Shown: positions 1-6,582, counted from the stretch's first letter. The stretch is 12,322 nt of DNA from Thermodesulfatator sp. (GCA_027036915.1 JALWCD010000063.1:1-12322), one strand, 5' to 3'. Translations and numbers: made by a program. The notes: generated by a model from the letters alone, not told the origin.

Positions 1-41
1 GAGTAAAAGAGGGCAGGGCGCGCCCCTGCCCTCTTTTACTC
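1..41. terminator. Perfect 18-bp hairpin, probable bidirectional terminator
   Basis: Bases 1-18 are the exact reverse complement of bases 24-41, leaving a 5-nt loop (CGCGC). The outer part of each arm contains a TTTT (or AAAA) run and the inner part is GC-rich, so on either strand a strong GC stem is followed by a U-rich stretch. The hairpin sits at the 3' end of the CooC-like gene and shares 2 nt with its TGA stop. It most likely ends the minus-strand operon. The symmetry means it could also stop a convergent transcript from left of the window. Confidence 0.8.
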
Positions 42-801
42 AGGCCGCAATTAGTTTCTTGAAAAGTCCGTAGGCTTCTTTAAGGAAGGGATTGTCCTCT
101 GGAAGATCCCAGAGGGGTCGCTGCGAGACTTCGAGTTCAAAGATATCCTGGCTTTCAGGTAAGTATCCCAGGAATTCCAGTCCTTCCCTCTCACAGGTTT
201 CCCGGACGTACTGGTCTAGGGCTTCCGGGACGTTGCGAGGAGCGCGGTTTACCAGAAGCCATTTGTGGCTTACCTGGAGCTGAAGGGGTTTTACCAGGGC
301 CGCAATCCGGGCGGCGGTCAACACCCCTCGGGAGGAGGCGTCCGAGACCACCAGGAGGTGGTCGATCTCGGTCATGTTGAGACGGGAAAGATGTTCCATG
401 CCGGCTTCGTTGTCCACCACCATGTAGGCGTAGCTCTTTTCCAGTTTTTGCAGGGCCTGGGAGAGAAAGGAGTGGGCGGCGCAGTAACAGCCCGGGCCTT
501 CCGGCTGTCCCATCACCAGAAGGTCGTAGCCTTCGGCCTCCACCATGGCCTCGTGGACCCGCATTTCCATGAAATCTCCCCGGGCCATACTCTCGGGCAC
601 ACTCGTGCGAAGCTCGTTTTTGATCTCCCCCAGGGTGGTCTCCACCGTCAGTCCCAGGAGTTCGTTGAGATTGGCATTGGGATCCGCGTCCACCGCCAGG
701 ACCGGCCCCCGACCGGTCCGCACCAGAAAGCGGACCAGAAGGGCGGCCGTGGTGGTTTTGCCGGTGCCTCCTTTGCCTGCCAGGGCGATACGGATGGCCA
801 T
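40..801 (-). CDS. CooC-like P-loop ATPase (nickel insertion/CODH maturation family)
   Basis: This 253-residue soluble protein is a MinD/CooC-type deviant Walker ATPase. The P-loop GKGGTGKTT is at residues 9-17, with VDADPNANL at 37-45. A GPGCYC segment puts two cysteines at 105 and 107, and DNEAGMEHLSR is at 130-140. The CxC pair and the DNEAGMEHLSR stretch are hallmarks of CooC, where a dimer binds Ni through the CxC and drives its insertion into the C-cluster of carbon monoxide dehydrogenase using ATP. The ATG is in the overlap TAATG with the cimA stop (1 nt) and follows a GAGGGGGAG ribosome site, so it is translated as the last gene of the lysC-cimA operon. No CODH/ACS subunit lies in the window, so the client enzyme is inferred. 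A related metal-cluster maturation ATPase, such as an AcsF-type protein, is the main alternative. Confidence 0.85.
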   Translation of the reverse strand: MAIRIALAGKGGTGKTTTAALLVRFLVRTGRGPVLAVDADPNANLNELLGLTVETTLGEIKNELRTSVPESMARGDFMEMRVHEAMVEAEGYDLLVMGQPEGPGCYCAAHSFLSQALQKLEKSYAYMVVDNEAGMEHLSRLNMTEIDHLLVVSDASSRGVLTAARIAALVKPLQLQVSHKWLLVNRAPRNVPEALDQYVRETCEREGLEFLGYLPESQDIFELEVSQRPLWDLPEDNPFLKEAYGLFKKLIAA

Positions 802-2402
802 TATTCTCCCCCTCTTCGTTTTCGATCCAGGAATAACTTATAGGTGTAACTTTCGACCAGGGCCTGGCAGCTGGCTTCCAGGATGTCCTCCGAAACTCCC
901 ACCGTGCTCCATCGGTGTTCAAGGTCCTTGGAGGTAATGAGAACCCTTACCCTGGCCCCCGTTCCCGGAATGCCGGGAAGAACCCTTACCTTGTAGTCTT
1001 CAAGCTTCATCTCCCGTAGCTGGGGATAGAAACGCTCTAAGGCCTTGCGGATGGCGTGATCCAGGGCGTTTACCGGACCGTTTCCCACGGCGGCGGTGTG
1101 TTCTACCTCACCCACTCCCGGAGGCACGCGGACCACCACGGTAGCTTCTACCAGAGGTGGACCATCCTGGGAGGGGCGAAGGTCGAGGACTCTATAGCCC
1201 AGCAATTCGAAGTACTGTCTGGGTTCGCCCAGAAGGCGATACATGAGAAGCTCCAGCGAGGCTTCCGCGGCCTCAAACTCGTAACCCTCTGCTTCGCGTT
1301 TCTTGACCTCCTCCACGATTTTGGCCACTACGGGATCTTCCGCGGAGAGTTCCAGACCGAACTGGCGGGCTTTGTAAACGATGTTGCTTCGGCCGGAAAG
1401 GTCTGAAACCAGCACCCGCCGGGTGTTGCCTACCTGTTCGGGATCGATGTGTTCATAGGTGCGCGGGTGGCGAAGAATGGCCGAGACATGGACGCCTCCC
1501 TTATGGGCAAAAGCGCTCCGTCCCACATAGGGAAGATGCCGGGGATGAGGCAGATTGGCGACTTCGGATACGAACCGGGAGATTTCGGTCAACCGGGAAA
1601 GATTATGGCCGGCCTGACATTCATAGCCCATTTTGAGGACCAGATTGGGTAAAATGGAACAGAGATTGGCGTTGCCGCAACGTTCACCCACTCCATTTAT
1701 CGTTCCCTGAACCTGTACGGCTCCCTCAAGGACGGCCATGAGGCTATTGGCTACCGCACACTCGGAGTCGTTGTGGGCGTGGATGCCGAAAGAAATCTTC
1801 TTCCCCAGACGTTTCTTGACCTCCCGGATGATTTCCACTAATTCGTGGGGCAGAGTGCCCCCGTTGGTGTCGCAAAGCACGAGAACGTCGGCTCCGGCCT
1901 GGGAGGCCCGCCGCAGGGTCTCCACCGCGTAGTCCGGATCGTCCTTAAAGCCGTCAAAAAAATGCTCGGCATCGTAAAATAGTTTTTCCACATGAGGTCT
2001 CAGGAAACGCACCGAGGCCTCGATGATCTCAAGATTGCGCTCGAGGGAGGTTTTGAGGGCCTCTTTTACGTGAATGGTCCACGACTTCCCAAAGATGGTC
2101 ACTACCGGGGTCTTGGCTTCCAGCAAAGCCAGTAGATTTTCGTCAAGATGGGCCTCCTTTCGGGGATGATGGGTGCTCCCGAAGGCCGCTATGCGAGCAT
2201 GTTTTAGTTGGTAGTCCCGGATCTCCTTGAAAAAGCGGGCGTCTTTGGGATTGGATCCCGGCCAGCCCCCTTCGATGTAATCAATTCCGAGCTCGTCGAG
2301 CTTGAGGGCTACCCGGAGCTTGTCCTCCACCGAAAGATTGAATTCTTCAGACTGGGTCCCGTCTCGAAGGGTGGTGTCGTAAATTTCGACTACGCGCCTC
2401 AT
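801..2402 (-). CDS. cimA: (R)-citramalate synthase
   Basis: This enzyme condenses acetyl-CoA with pyruvate to (R)-citramalate, the first step of the threonine-independent isoleucine route. The 533 residues match the CimA branch of the isopropylmalate/homocitrate synthase family. An HMGL-like TIM barrel fills about 5-275, starting with [10 protein letters not shown] (catalytic R13, metal ligand D14). [13 protein letters not shown] (42-54) is typical of the citramalate/transferase subgroup rather than LeuA. GIHAHND (206-212) supplies the two metal-binding histidines. A linker with a second conserved segment follows (about 285-350), and the LeuA-type regulatory dimerisation domain occupies about 395-522. 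The ATG overlaps the lysC stop as ATGA and is preceded by GAGGAGG. Being next to aspartate kinase fits branched-chain amino-acid supply. Feedback by isoleucine through the C-terminal domain is expected from the family but not shown here. Confidence 0.93.
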   Translation of the reverse strand: MRRVVEIYDTTLRDGTQSEEFNLSVEDKLRVALKLDELGIDYIEGGWPGSNPKDARFFKEIRDYQLKHARIAAFGSTHHPRKEAHLDENLLALLEAKTPVVTIFGKSWTIHVKEALKTSLERNLEIIEASVRFLRPHVEKLFYDAEHFFDGFKDDPDYAVETLRRASQAGADVLVLCDTNGGTLPHELVEIIREVKKRLGKKISFGIHAHNDSECAVANSLMAVLEGAVQVQGTINGVGERCGNANLCSILPNLVLKMGYECQAGHNLSRLTEISRFVSEVANLPHPRHLPYVGRSAFAHKGGVHVSAILRHPRTYEHIDPEQVGNTRRVLVSDLSGRSNIVYKARQFGLELSAEDPVVAKIVEEVKKREAEGYEFEAAEASLELLMYRLLGEPRQYFELLGYRVLDLRPSQDGPPLVEATVVVRVPPGVGEVEHTAAVGNGPVNALDHAIRKALERFYPQLREMKLEDYKVRVLPGIPGTGARVRVLITSKDLEHRWSTVGVSEDILEASCQALVESYTYKLFLDRKRRGGE

Positions 2403-3628
2403 TTTTCCTCCTCAGGCGGCTGATCCAGACCGAAGGCCTCATGGAGGGCCCTTACGGCCAGTTCGGTGTACTTTTCGTCGATCACACAGGAGACCTTGAT
2501 CTCCGAGGTAGAGATCATCATGATGTTTATACCGTGTCGGGCCAGGGTCTCGAACATCTTGGAGGCCACCCCGGCGTGGGTGCGCATACCGGCCCCCACG
2601 ATAGAGACCTTGGCGATGTCCTCCGAGCTTTCCACTCTCTCCGCTCCGATCTCCCGGGCCACCTCCTCCACGATCCTGACCGCCTCCCGGAGATTGGTGC
2701 GGGGCACGGTAAAGGTAAGGTCGGCCTTGCCGTCGGGCCGACCGGTCTGAATGATCATGTCCACCAGAATGCCCCGTTCCGCAATGGGCCCAAAGATCTT
2801 GGCCGCTACCCCCGGAACATCCGGCACACCGTAAAGACTGATGCGGGCCTCGTTACGGTTGTAGGTTACCCCAGAGACCAGGACTTTTTCCATCTCTTCG
2901 TCCTCCTCGGTGATGATGGTTCCCGGAGCTTCCGAAAAGGTGGAACGCACGTGTAAGGGAACCCTGTAAATCATAGCAAATTCCACAGCCCGGATCTCGA
3001 GCACCTTGGCCCCGGCACTGGCCAGCTCCAGCATCTCCTCGTAGGAGATTTTTTCGATCTTGCGGGCCCGGGAGACGATGCGGGGATCAGCGGTGTAGAC
3101 CCCTTCCACATCCGTGAAGATTTCGCATAGATCCGCCCCCAGGGCCGCCGCGAGAGCCACGGCCGTGGTGTCCGAGCCACCCCGGCCCAGGGTGGTGATG
3201 TCGCCTTCCTCGGTTACCCCCTGGAAACCCGCCACCACCACGATCTCGCCCCGGGAGAGGGCCCCGCGAAGCTTTTCCGTGGGAATATCTTTGATGCGGG
3301 CTCGGGTGAAAAGCCCGTCGGTAAGAATGGGGATTTGGAACGCGAGAAGGGCCCGGGCCGAATATCCCATGGCTTTAAGGGTTATGGCCAGAAGCGAAGC
3401 CGTGACCTGCTCCCCGGTGGCCACCAGCATGTCTAATTCCCGGGGAGAGGGTTCCGGGGTGATTTCGTGGGCCAGAGAGAGCAGACGATCCGTCTCCCCG
3501 GCCATGGCCGAAACCACCACCACGAGATCGTGGCCTTCGTCCCGATACCGGGCTACCCTTCGAGCTACATTGCGGATCTTTTCAAGATTCCCCACCGAGG
3601 TGCCCCCGAACTTCTGCACGATGAGCAT
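2399..3628 (-). CDS. lysC: Aspartate kinase (aspartokinase)
   Basis: Aspartate kinase phosphorylates L-aspartate, the entry to lysine, threonine and methionine synthesis. The start chosen is the ATG at 3626-3628, giving 409 residues that begin [13 protein letters not shown], the standard family N-terminus, with a GGAGG-type ribosome site just upstream. A longer reading to 3730 would add 34 unrelated residues encoded inside the preceding gene. The kinase domain spans about 1-230, with KFGGTS at 6-11 and [12 protein letters not shown] at 145-156. Two ACT domains follow (about 262-330 and 341-405); the second contains the [10 protein letters not shown] stretch typical of the allosteric lysine/threonine site. 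It is a monofunctional kinase with no homoserine dehydrogenase fused. It begins 4 nt after the J-domain gene stop and overlaps cimA by 4 nt. Confidence 0.95.
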   Translation of the reverse strand: MLIVQKFGGTSVGNLEKIRNVARRVARYRDEGHDLVVVVSAMAGETDRLLSLAHEITPEPSPRELDMLVATGEQVTASLLAITLKAMGYSARALLAFQIPILTDGLFTRARIKDIPTEKLRGALSRGEIVVVAGFQGVTEEGDITTLGRGGSDTTAVALAAALGADLCEIFTDVEGVYTADPRIVSRARKIEKISYEEMLELASAGAKVLEIRAVEFAMIYRVPLHVRSTFSEAPGTIITEEDEEMEKVLVSGVTYNRNEARISLYGVPDVPGVAAKIFGPIAERGILVDMIIQTGRPDGKADLTFTVPRTNLREAVRIVEEVAREIGAERVESSEDIAKVSIVGAGMRTHAGVASKMFETLARHGINIMMISTSEIKVSCVIDEKYTELAVRALHEAFGLDQPPEEEK

Positions 3629-3632
3629 CCGC

Positions 3633-3938
3633 TTATCCCTCCTCCATCTTTTTTCCGGACCAGACCGGGTCCTCGCCGAAATGCAAAAACCACCATTCCT
3701 CGGCGCTGGCCCCTCGATCATTGGGCGCAAGTTCTATACGATAGTGGTCGCAATAGTCCATGAGGAAGCGGTAGGCCTCATTCAGGGCCTTCATCTTTTC
3801 GGCATCTCCGGCGCGATCCGGGTGATACCGAGCCGCCAGCCGCCGATAGGCCCGCCGGATCTCCGCCCGGGTGGTCTCCTTGGGAAGTCCCAGAAGCCTT
3901 CGCGCTTCCTCCAGCTTGGCCCACTTGTTGGGCAACAT
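3633..3938 (-). CDS. Small J-domain (DnaJ-like) protein
   Basis: This is a 101-residue protein from the ATG at 3936-3938. The J domain covers about 8-62, with the HPD signature at 39-41 inside [10 protein letters not shown], a basic helix II before it ([15 protein letters not shown]) and helix III after it ([13 protein letters not shown]). It should stimulate the ATPase of a DnaK/Hsp70 partner. The zinc-finger and substrate-binding parts of full DnaJ are absent. A 40-residue acidic/aromatic tail ([14 protein letters not shown]) is of unknown role. It is the first gene of the operon, with lysC starting 4 nt after its stop. A TTG at 3966-3968 would add 10 residues, but it falls in the predicted promoter. 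There is no Shine-Dalgarno before the ATG, and the -10 box lies about 10 nt upstream, so the message may be leaderless. Confidence 0.85.
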   Translation of the reverse strand: MLPNKWAKLEEARRLLGLPKETTRAEIRRAYRRLAARYHPDRAGDAEKMKALNEAYRFLMDYCDHYRIELAPNDRGASAEEWWFLHFGEDPVWSGKKMEEG

Positions 3939-3953
3939 AGTGCAATTTAGAAT
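3925..3953 (+). promoter_or_regulatory. Probable sigma-70-type promoter for mtaB
   Basis: TTGTTG (3925-3930) and TAGAAT (3948-3953) are separated by 17 bp, a good -35/-10 pair, and would start transcription near 3960, about 36 nt before the mtaB ATG. The -35 lies within the N-terminal codons of the divergent J-domain gene. Confidence 0.5.
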
Positions 3954-3962
3954 AATCCTAAA
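3946..3962. promoter_or_regulatory. Near-perfect 17-bp palindrome over the divergent -10 boxes
   Basis: TTTAGAATAATCCTAAA is an inverted repeat with 7 of 8 base pairs matching around a central A. It covers the -10 regions of both divergent promoters, which is where a dimeric regulator could block both. It may simply reflect two AT-rich -10 boxes back to back. No regulator gene is adjacent. Confidence 0.3.
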
Positions 3963-3976
3963 CTCCAAAGATTCAA
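3949..3976 (-). promoter_or_regulatory. Probable promoter for the J-domain/lysC/cimA/CooC-like operon
   Basis: Read on the minus strand, TTGAAT (3976-3971) and TATTCT (3954-3949) are 16 bp apart. The predicted start is only about 4 nt before the ATG at 3938. Its -10 overlaps the -10 of the opposing mtaB promoter, so the two promoters should compete for polymerase. Confidence 0.5.
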
Positions 3977-3995
3977 TCTTTTTCCCGGATTCAGG

Positions 3996-5309
3996 ATGGC
4001 CGATAGAAGGGAGACTTTTGCGGTCCTTACGCTGGGCTGTAAGGTCAATCAGGTGGAGGGAGCTTATCTTGCGGAGAGCCTTTCCGCCCTTGGCGGTCGG
4101 GCCGTTTCCCCGGGCGAGGGTCCCCGCATCGTGGTGGTGAATACCTGTGCCGTGACGGCCAAGGCGGCTTACGAAGGCCGCAAGCTTATTCGTCGGGCCC
4201 TGAGCCTTAACCCGGAGCTGGTGGTGGCCACCGGTTGCTATGCTCAGACCTTTCCCGAGGAGGTCCTTAAAGCCGGGGAGAAAAAGATTGCGGTCTTCGG
4301 ACAGGCGGAAAAATTTCGTCTTCCCGAGATCATGGCCGAAAACCCTCCGGAGAAACTTCGGGGCCAGATCCTGGTGACCCCGGCCGAAAGGTTACGGAAG
4401 GCCCAGCCGGCTCCCATCACCCGTTTTCCGGGGCACACCCGGGCCTTCCTGCGCGTTCAGGACGGCTGCAGTCAGAGGTGCGCCTATTGCATCGTGCCTC
4501 TGGCCCGGGGGCCTTCGAGAAGCCTTTCCGAGGAGGAGGTCCTGCGTCAGGCGAAGATCTTCGTGGAGGAGGGATACCGCGAGATCGTAATTACCGGGAT
4601 CCATCTGGGATTCTGGGGTCGGGACTTAAGGCCCCCGAAAACCCTGGTGGACCTCCTGCGTAAACTGGAGACCCTGGGGCAGGTTCGTCTTCGCCTCTCT
4701 TCGCTTGAGGTGACCGAGATTACGCCTGCCCTGCTGGCCTGGGCGAGCTCTTCCGCAAACTTCGCCCCGCACTTCCATGTCCCTCTTCAGAGTGGAGATG
4801 ACGGGGTCCTCAGGGCCATGGGAAGGCTCTATACGGGAGAATTTTATCTGGAAGTTCTCTCGGAGATCCGGAGACGTTTTCCCCAGGCTGCTCTGGGAGC
4901 GGACGTTCTGGTAGGTTTCCCCGGAGAAAGCGAGGAGGCCTTTCAGCGCACTTACGAACTGATTGCTCGAAGCCCCCTTACTTATCTACATGTCTTTCCT
5001 TACTCCCCGAGACCGGGTACCCGGGCTTACACTCTTTTCTCTCAGATCCCCCCGGAGGTCATCGTCCGGCGGGCCCGGGCTCTGAGGGAGCTTTCCGCGC
5101 GCAAAAGGAAAGCCTTCTATCAGGCCCAGGTGGGGCGGGTTCTTCAGGTCCTGGTGGAAGAGAGAGAAGAGGAGACCGGTCTTCTCAAAGGGCTCTCCGA
5201 GAATTACGTTCCGGTGTATCTCAGGGGGGAGGCTCAACTCCGGGGTGAGATCGTTTCAGTGAGGGTGGTGAGGGTGATAGATTCCCGGGTTTATGGGGAA
5301 AGGATTTGA
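3996..5309 (+). CDS. mtaB: tRNA (N6-threonylcarbamoyladenosine37-C2)-methylthiotransferase
   Basis: MtaB converts t6A at position 37 of tRNAs reading ANN codons to ms2t6A. The 437 residues show the full methylthiotransferase architecture. The UPF0004 domain has three cluster-binding cysteines at 15 (TLGCKVNQ), 51 (VNTCAVT) and 81 (TGCYAQ). The radical-SAM domain has CxxxCxxC at 158, 162 and 165. A C-terminal TRAM-like RNA-binding segment runs from about 376 to 435. The LGCKVNQ and NTCAVT wording points to the MtaB subfamily rather than MiaB or RimO (family knowledge). Only a weak ribosome site precedes the ATG. Its last 89 bp are shared, antisense, with pgsA. A tRNA-Thr gene, whose product would be a t6A-containing substrate, lies 550 bp downstream; the proximity may be chance. 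Confidence 0.93.
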   Translation: MADRRETFAVLTLGCKVNQVEGAYLAESLSALGGRAVSPGEGPRIVVVNTCAVTAKAAYEGRKLIRRALSLNPELVVATGCYAQTFPEEVLKAGEKKIAVFGQAEKFRLPEIMAENPPEKLRGQILVTPAERLRKAQPAPITRFPGHTRAFLRVQDGCSQRCAYCIVPLARGPSRSLSEEEVLRQAKIFVEEGYREIVITGIHLGFWGRDLRPPKTLVDLLRKLETLGQVRLRLSSLEVTEITPALLAWASSSANFAPHFHVPLQSGDDGVLRAMGRLYTGEFYLEVLSEIRRRFPQAALGADVLVGFPGESEEAFQRTYELIARSPLTYLHVFPYSPRPGTRAYTLFSQIPPEVIVRRARALRELSARKRKAFYQAQVGRVLQVLVEEREEETGLLKGLSENYVPVYLRGEAQLRGEIVSVRVVRVIDSRVYGERI

Positions 5310-5808
5310 AACCCAGGTAGAGGTAATGTAGCCCGGAGGCCACGGTGAGGGCCGCGGTGAGATAGAAAAGAGGCCGGAGAAGGGTGGAAGAGAGGCCGGC
5401 CAGAACGGCGGCTGCCGTGCATACCTGAAGGGCGGTGTTGGTTTTGCTGAGCCTGGTAGGGCTGATCTCGGGAGGGGTGGAAAAGAGATAGAGCACCAGG
5501 AATCCGCTTACGATGAATACATCCCGGCTTACCACGAGCACCGCAAGATAAGGGGGGAGGAAGCCTTTCCAGGCACAGAGGATATAGATGGTATCTAGGA
5601 GAAATTTATCGGCCAGGGGGTCCATGACTGCCCCGAGAAGGGACTTCTGCTCCAGTCTGCGGGCCAGGAATCCATCGAGGGCATCCGAGAGGCCGGCCAG
5701 CACAAAAAGGACCAGGGCCTCGGTCTTCTTCTCCGAAAAAAGGGCTATTACGATCAGGGGAATGAGAAATAGCCTGATGACCGTGATAAGATTGGGCCAG
5801 GTGAACAC
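5221..5808 (-). CDS. pgsA: CDP-diacylglycerol--glycerol-3-phosphate 3-phosphatidyltransferase (PGP synthase)
   Basis: This integral membrane enzyme makes phosphatidylglycerol phosphate, the committed step to phosphatidylglycerol and cardiolipin. The 195 residues carry the CDP-alcohol phosphotransferase signature with D42, D45, G46, A49, R50, G59, D63 and D67, in the order DxxDGxxAR...GxxxDxxxD. Hydrophobic spans lie at about 7-25, 30-42, 70-80, 86-110, 126-140 and 146-165. The N-terminus FTWPNLITVIRLFLIP is the usual PgsA start, which supports the GTG at 5806-5808. There is no ribosome site, and TATAAT lies 6 nt upstream. The last 29 residues are a polar, proline-rich tail encoded antisense to the end of mtaB and look like read-in sequence rather than a conserved part of the enzyme. 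Confidence 0.93.
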   Translation of the reverse strand: MFTWPNLITVIRLFLIPLIVIALFSEKKTEALVLFVLAGLSDALDGFLARRLEQKSLLGAVMDPLADKFLLDTIYILCAWKGFLPPYLAVLVVSRDVFIVSGFLVLYLFSTPPEISPTRLSKTNTALQVCTAAAVLAGLSSTLLRPLFYLTAALTVASGLHYLYLGFKSFPHKPGNLSPSPPSLKRSHPGVEPPP

Positions 5809-5814
5809 GCTATC

Positions 5815-5820
5815 ATTATA
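5815..5820 (-). promoter_or_regulatory. Consensus -10 box of pgsA, likely leaderless start
   Basis: On the minus strand TATAAT is a perfect -10 hexamer followed by six bases (GATAGC) and then the GTG start codon. Transcription would begin at or within 1-2 nt of the GTG. No good -35 is visible 15-19 bp upstream (CTCTCT-like sequence there). Confidence 0.5.
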
Positions 5821-5821
5821 C

Positions 5822-5850
5822 TTTACCTTTCGAAGGAGAGAGATTAAAAT
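5822..5850 (+). promoter_or_regulatory. Probable promoter for tRNA-Thr
   Basis: TTTACC (5822-5827) and TAAAAT (5845-5850) have a 17-bp spacer. The start would be near 5857, giving a leader of about 4 nt before the mature tRNA 5' end at 5861. It is divergent from the pgsA -10 box immediately to its left. Confidence 0.55.
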
Positions 5851-5860
5851 GAGGTCGGTT

Positions 5861-5933
5861 GCCGGCGTAGCTCAGCTGGTAGAGCAGTGGATTCGTAATC
5901 CACAGGTCAGGGGTTCGAGTCCCCTCGCCGGCT
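5861..5933 (+). tRNA. tRNA-Thr (anticodon CGU, reads ACG)
   Basis: A complete cloverleaf can be drawn. The acceptor GCCGGCG pairs with CGCCGGC (5926-5932) and the discriminator is U at 5933. The D stem is GCTC/GAGC, the anticodon stem GTGGA/TCCAC closes loop TTCGTAA with anticodon CGT at 5894-5896, and the T arm is AGGGG-TTCGAGT-CCCCT. The anticodon loop matches that of bacterial tRNA-Thr(CGU). CCA is not encoded (CTT follows), so it must be added by the CCA-adding enzyme. Confidence 0.95.
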
Positions 5934-6092
5934 CTTGATAATTAAGGGTGTTCTCCAAAATACAAAATAGGGCACAATCGCCCGCCTATGGAGACGCTTA
6001 TGGTATCCCAATTTCGATAAGACTGCTGTTTTGACTTTGTCTATAACGGAACTCAAAGCCGAGCATCGATTTTACATCGAGAGATACATGAA

Positions 6093-6269
6093 ATGGCTCA
6101 AAGAAGAAAAACAGAGCTCGAAAGGATAATCGAGTTCCTCGAAAAGGAAGGGTTCCAACCCGTCACCGAGGAGCATAAGAAAGAACCCTGGTATAAAGCC
6201 GCCATGGCCCCGGTGGACTGTTTCGAGGGAGAGGAACAACCTACCATCTACCGGAAAACCAGCGACTAA
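6093..6269 (+). CDS. Hypothetical 58-residue ORF, possibly the 3' part of a frameshifted gene
   Basis: The ATG at 6093-6095 opens a 58-codon frame ending TAA at 6267-6269, and I do not recognise the product. From about codon 9 on, third positions favour G/C (GAG, CTC, ATC, TTC, GTC, ACC) like the true genes nearby, and the protein has a charged, probably helical N-terminal half (LERIIEFLEKEGFQPVTEE). The first codons (CAA AGA AGA AAA ACA) do not show this bias. The same stretch is read in the overlapping upstream frame as YMKWLKEEKQSSKG. One extra base in the A5 run at 6107-6111 would fuse the two. No convincing ribosome site precedes the ATG. A weak terminator-like hairpin follows the stop. 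It may be a real small gene or a remnant. Confidence 0.4.
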   Translation: MAQRRKTELERIIEFLEKEGFQPVTEEHKKEPWYKAAMAPVDCFEGEEQPTIYRKTSD

Positions 6270-6274
6270 CCGCC

Positions 6275-6294
6275 CGGCTTTTCGCCGATTTTTT
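6275..6294 (+). terminator. Weak terminator-like hairpin with T-run
   Basis: CGGC (6275-6278) can pair with GCCG (6284-6287) across a 5-nt loop, followed by A and six Ts (6289-6294). The stem is only 4 bp. Its place 5 nt after the stop of the 58-codon ORF makes it a candidate end for that transcript or for the tRNA-Thr trailer. Confidence 0.3.
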
Positions 6295-6505
6295 CAAAAA
6301 CTAAAAACCCGAAATAACCGACGAAAACCGGGAACGGCCCCCCAGATTTAACAGTTTGTTAATGCATCGTGCCACCAAATTAGAGCCGAGAAATAGACAG
6401 AAAATCCAGGAGTTACACTAAACTTTCCCTGGTCTTTCTCTCGCAACTCATTCTTAATAAGCGAAGTTTTGAGGCGTCTTCTAAGTGGGAAGTTATTGAA
6501 GAATT

Positions 6506-6582
6506 TGGCGCGCCCGGGAGGACTCGAACCTCCAACCTTTGGATTCGTAGTCCAATGCTCTATCCGATTGAGCTACGGGCGC
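6506..6582 (-). tRNA. tRNA-Arg (anticodon ACG), CCA encoded
   Basis: On the minus strand the acceptor GCGCCCG pairs with CGGGCGC, with discriminator G and an encoded CCA at 6508-6506. The D stem is GCTC/GAGC, the anticodon stem TTGGA/TCCAA closes loop CTACGAA with anticodon ACG (plus-strand 6546-6548), and the T arm is GGAGG-TTCGAGT-CCTCC. A34 is expected to be edited to inosine by TadA, so it would read CGU, CGC and CGA. All stems pair perfectly. Confidence 0.95.

Larger units (their letters stand above)
5934..6505. other. AT-richer island between convergent tRNA genes, no recognised gene
   Basis: These 572 bp between the 3' ends of two facing tRNA genes are visibly richer in A/T than the flanks. 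They contain a 58-codon ORF (6093-6269), a partly overlapping open frame on the same strand (5971-6126), a weak hairpin plus T-run (6275-6294) and a short inverted repeat TTAACA-GTT-TGTTAA (6348-6362). I find no terminal inverted repeats, no second copy of the tRNA-Thr 3' end as an attachment site, and no recognisable transposase. tRNA 3' ends are common integration sites, so a decayed insertion is possible but unproven. From 6363 to 6505 I see nothing else I can name. Confidence 0.5.

Noticed and set aside
191..922. Long open frames antisense to or out of frame with the CooC-like, cimA and lysC genes (for example 191-922 minus, 265-843 and 3114-3950 plus)
   Set aside because: They lie inside well-supported genes in other frames, and their products are Arg/Pro/Gly-rich without domain motifs, as expected for shadow frames in GC-rich DNA.
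3629..3730. 34-residue N-terminal extension of aspartate kinase
   Set aside because: It lies within the J-domain gene, has no family similarity, and the ATG at 3628 has a good ribosome site and gives the canonical FGGTSVG start.
5911..5933. tRNA-Thr 3' end as an attachment site for an integrated element
   Set aside because: No second copy of this segment was found in the window, and there is no intact integrase gene.
5841..5938. Possible small ORF starting ATG at 5850 with a GGAG upstream, running through the tRNA
   Set aside because: It is read straight through the tRNA-Thr gene, and the upstream bases are better explained as the tRNA -10 region.
6348..6362. Inverted repeat TTAACA-GTT-TGTTAA as an operator
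   Set aside because: It is a short AT-rich palindrome with no promoter or gene start at a sensible distance; it could occur by chance.
6348..6505. Minus-strand open frame running from the tRNA-Arg 3' end to a TAA at 6350-6348, about 50 codons (contains ...LREKDQGKFSV...ALIWWHDALTNC)
   Set aside because: It has no ATG or GTG start in frame and no ribosome site, it begins in the tRNA trailer, and the codon choice is unlike the neighbouring genes. It is too weak to call a gene, though a remnant is not excluded.
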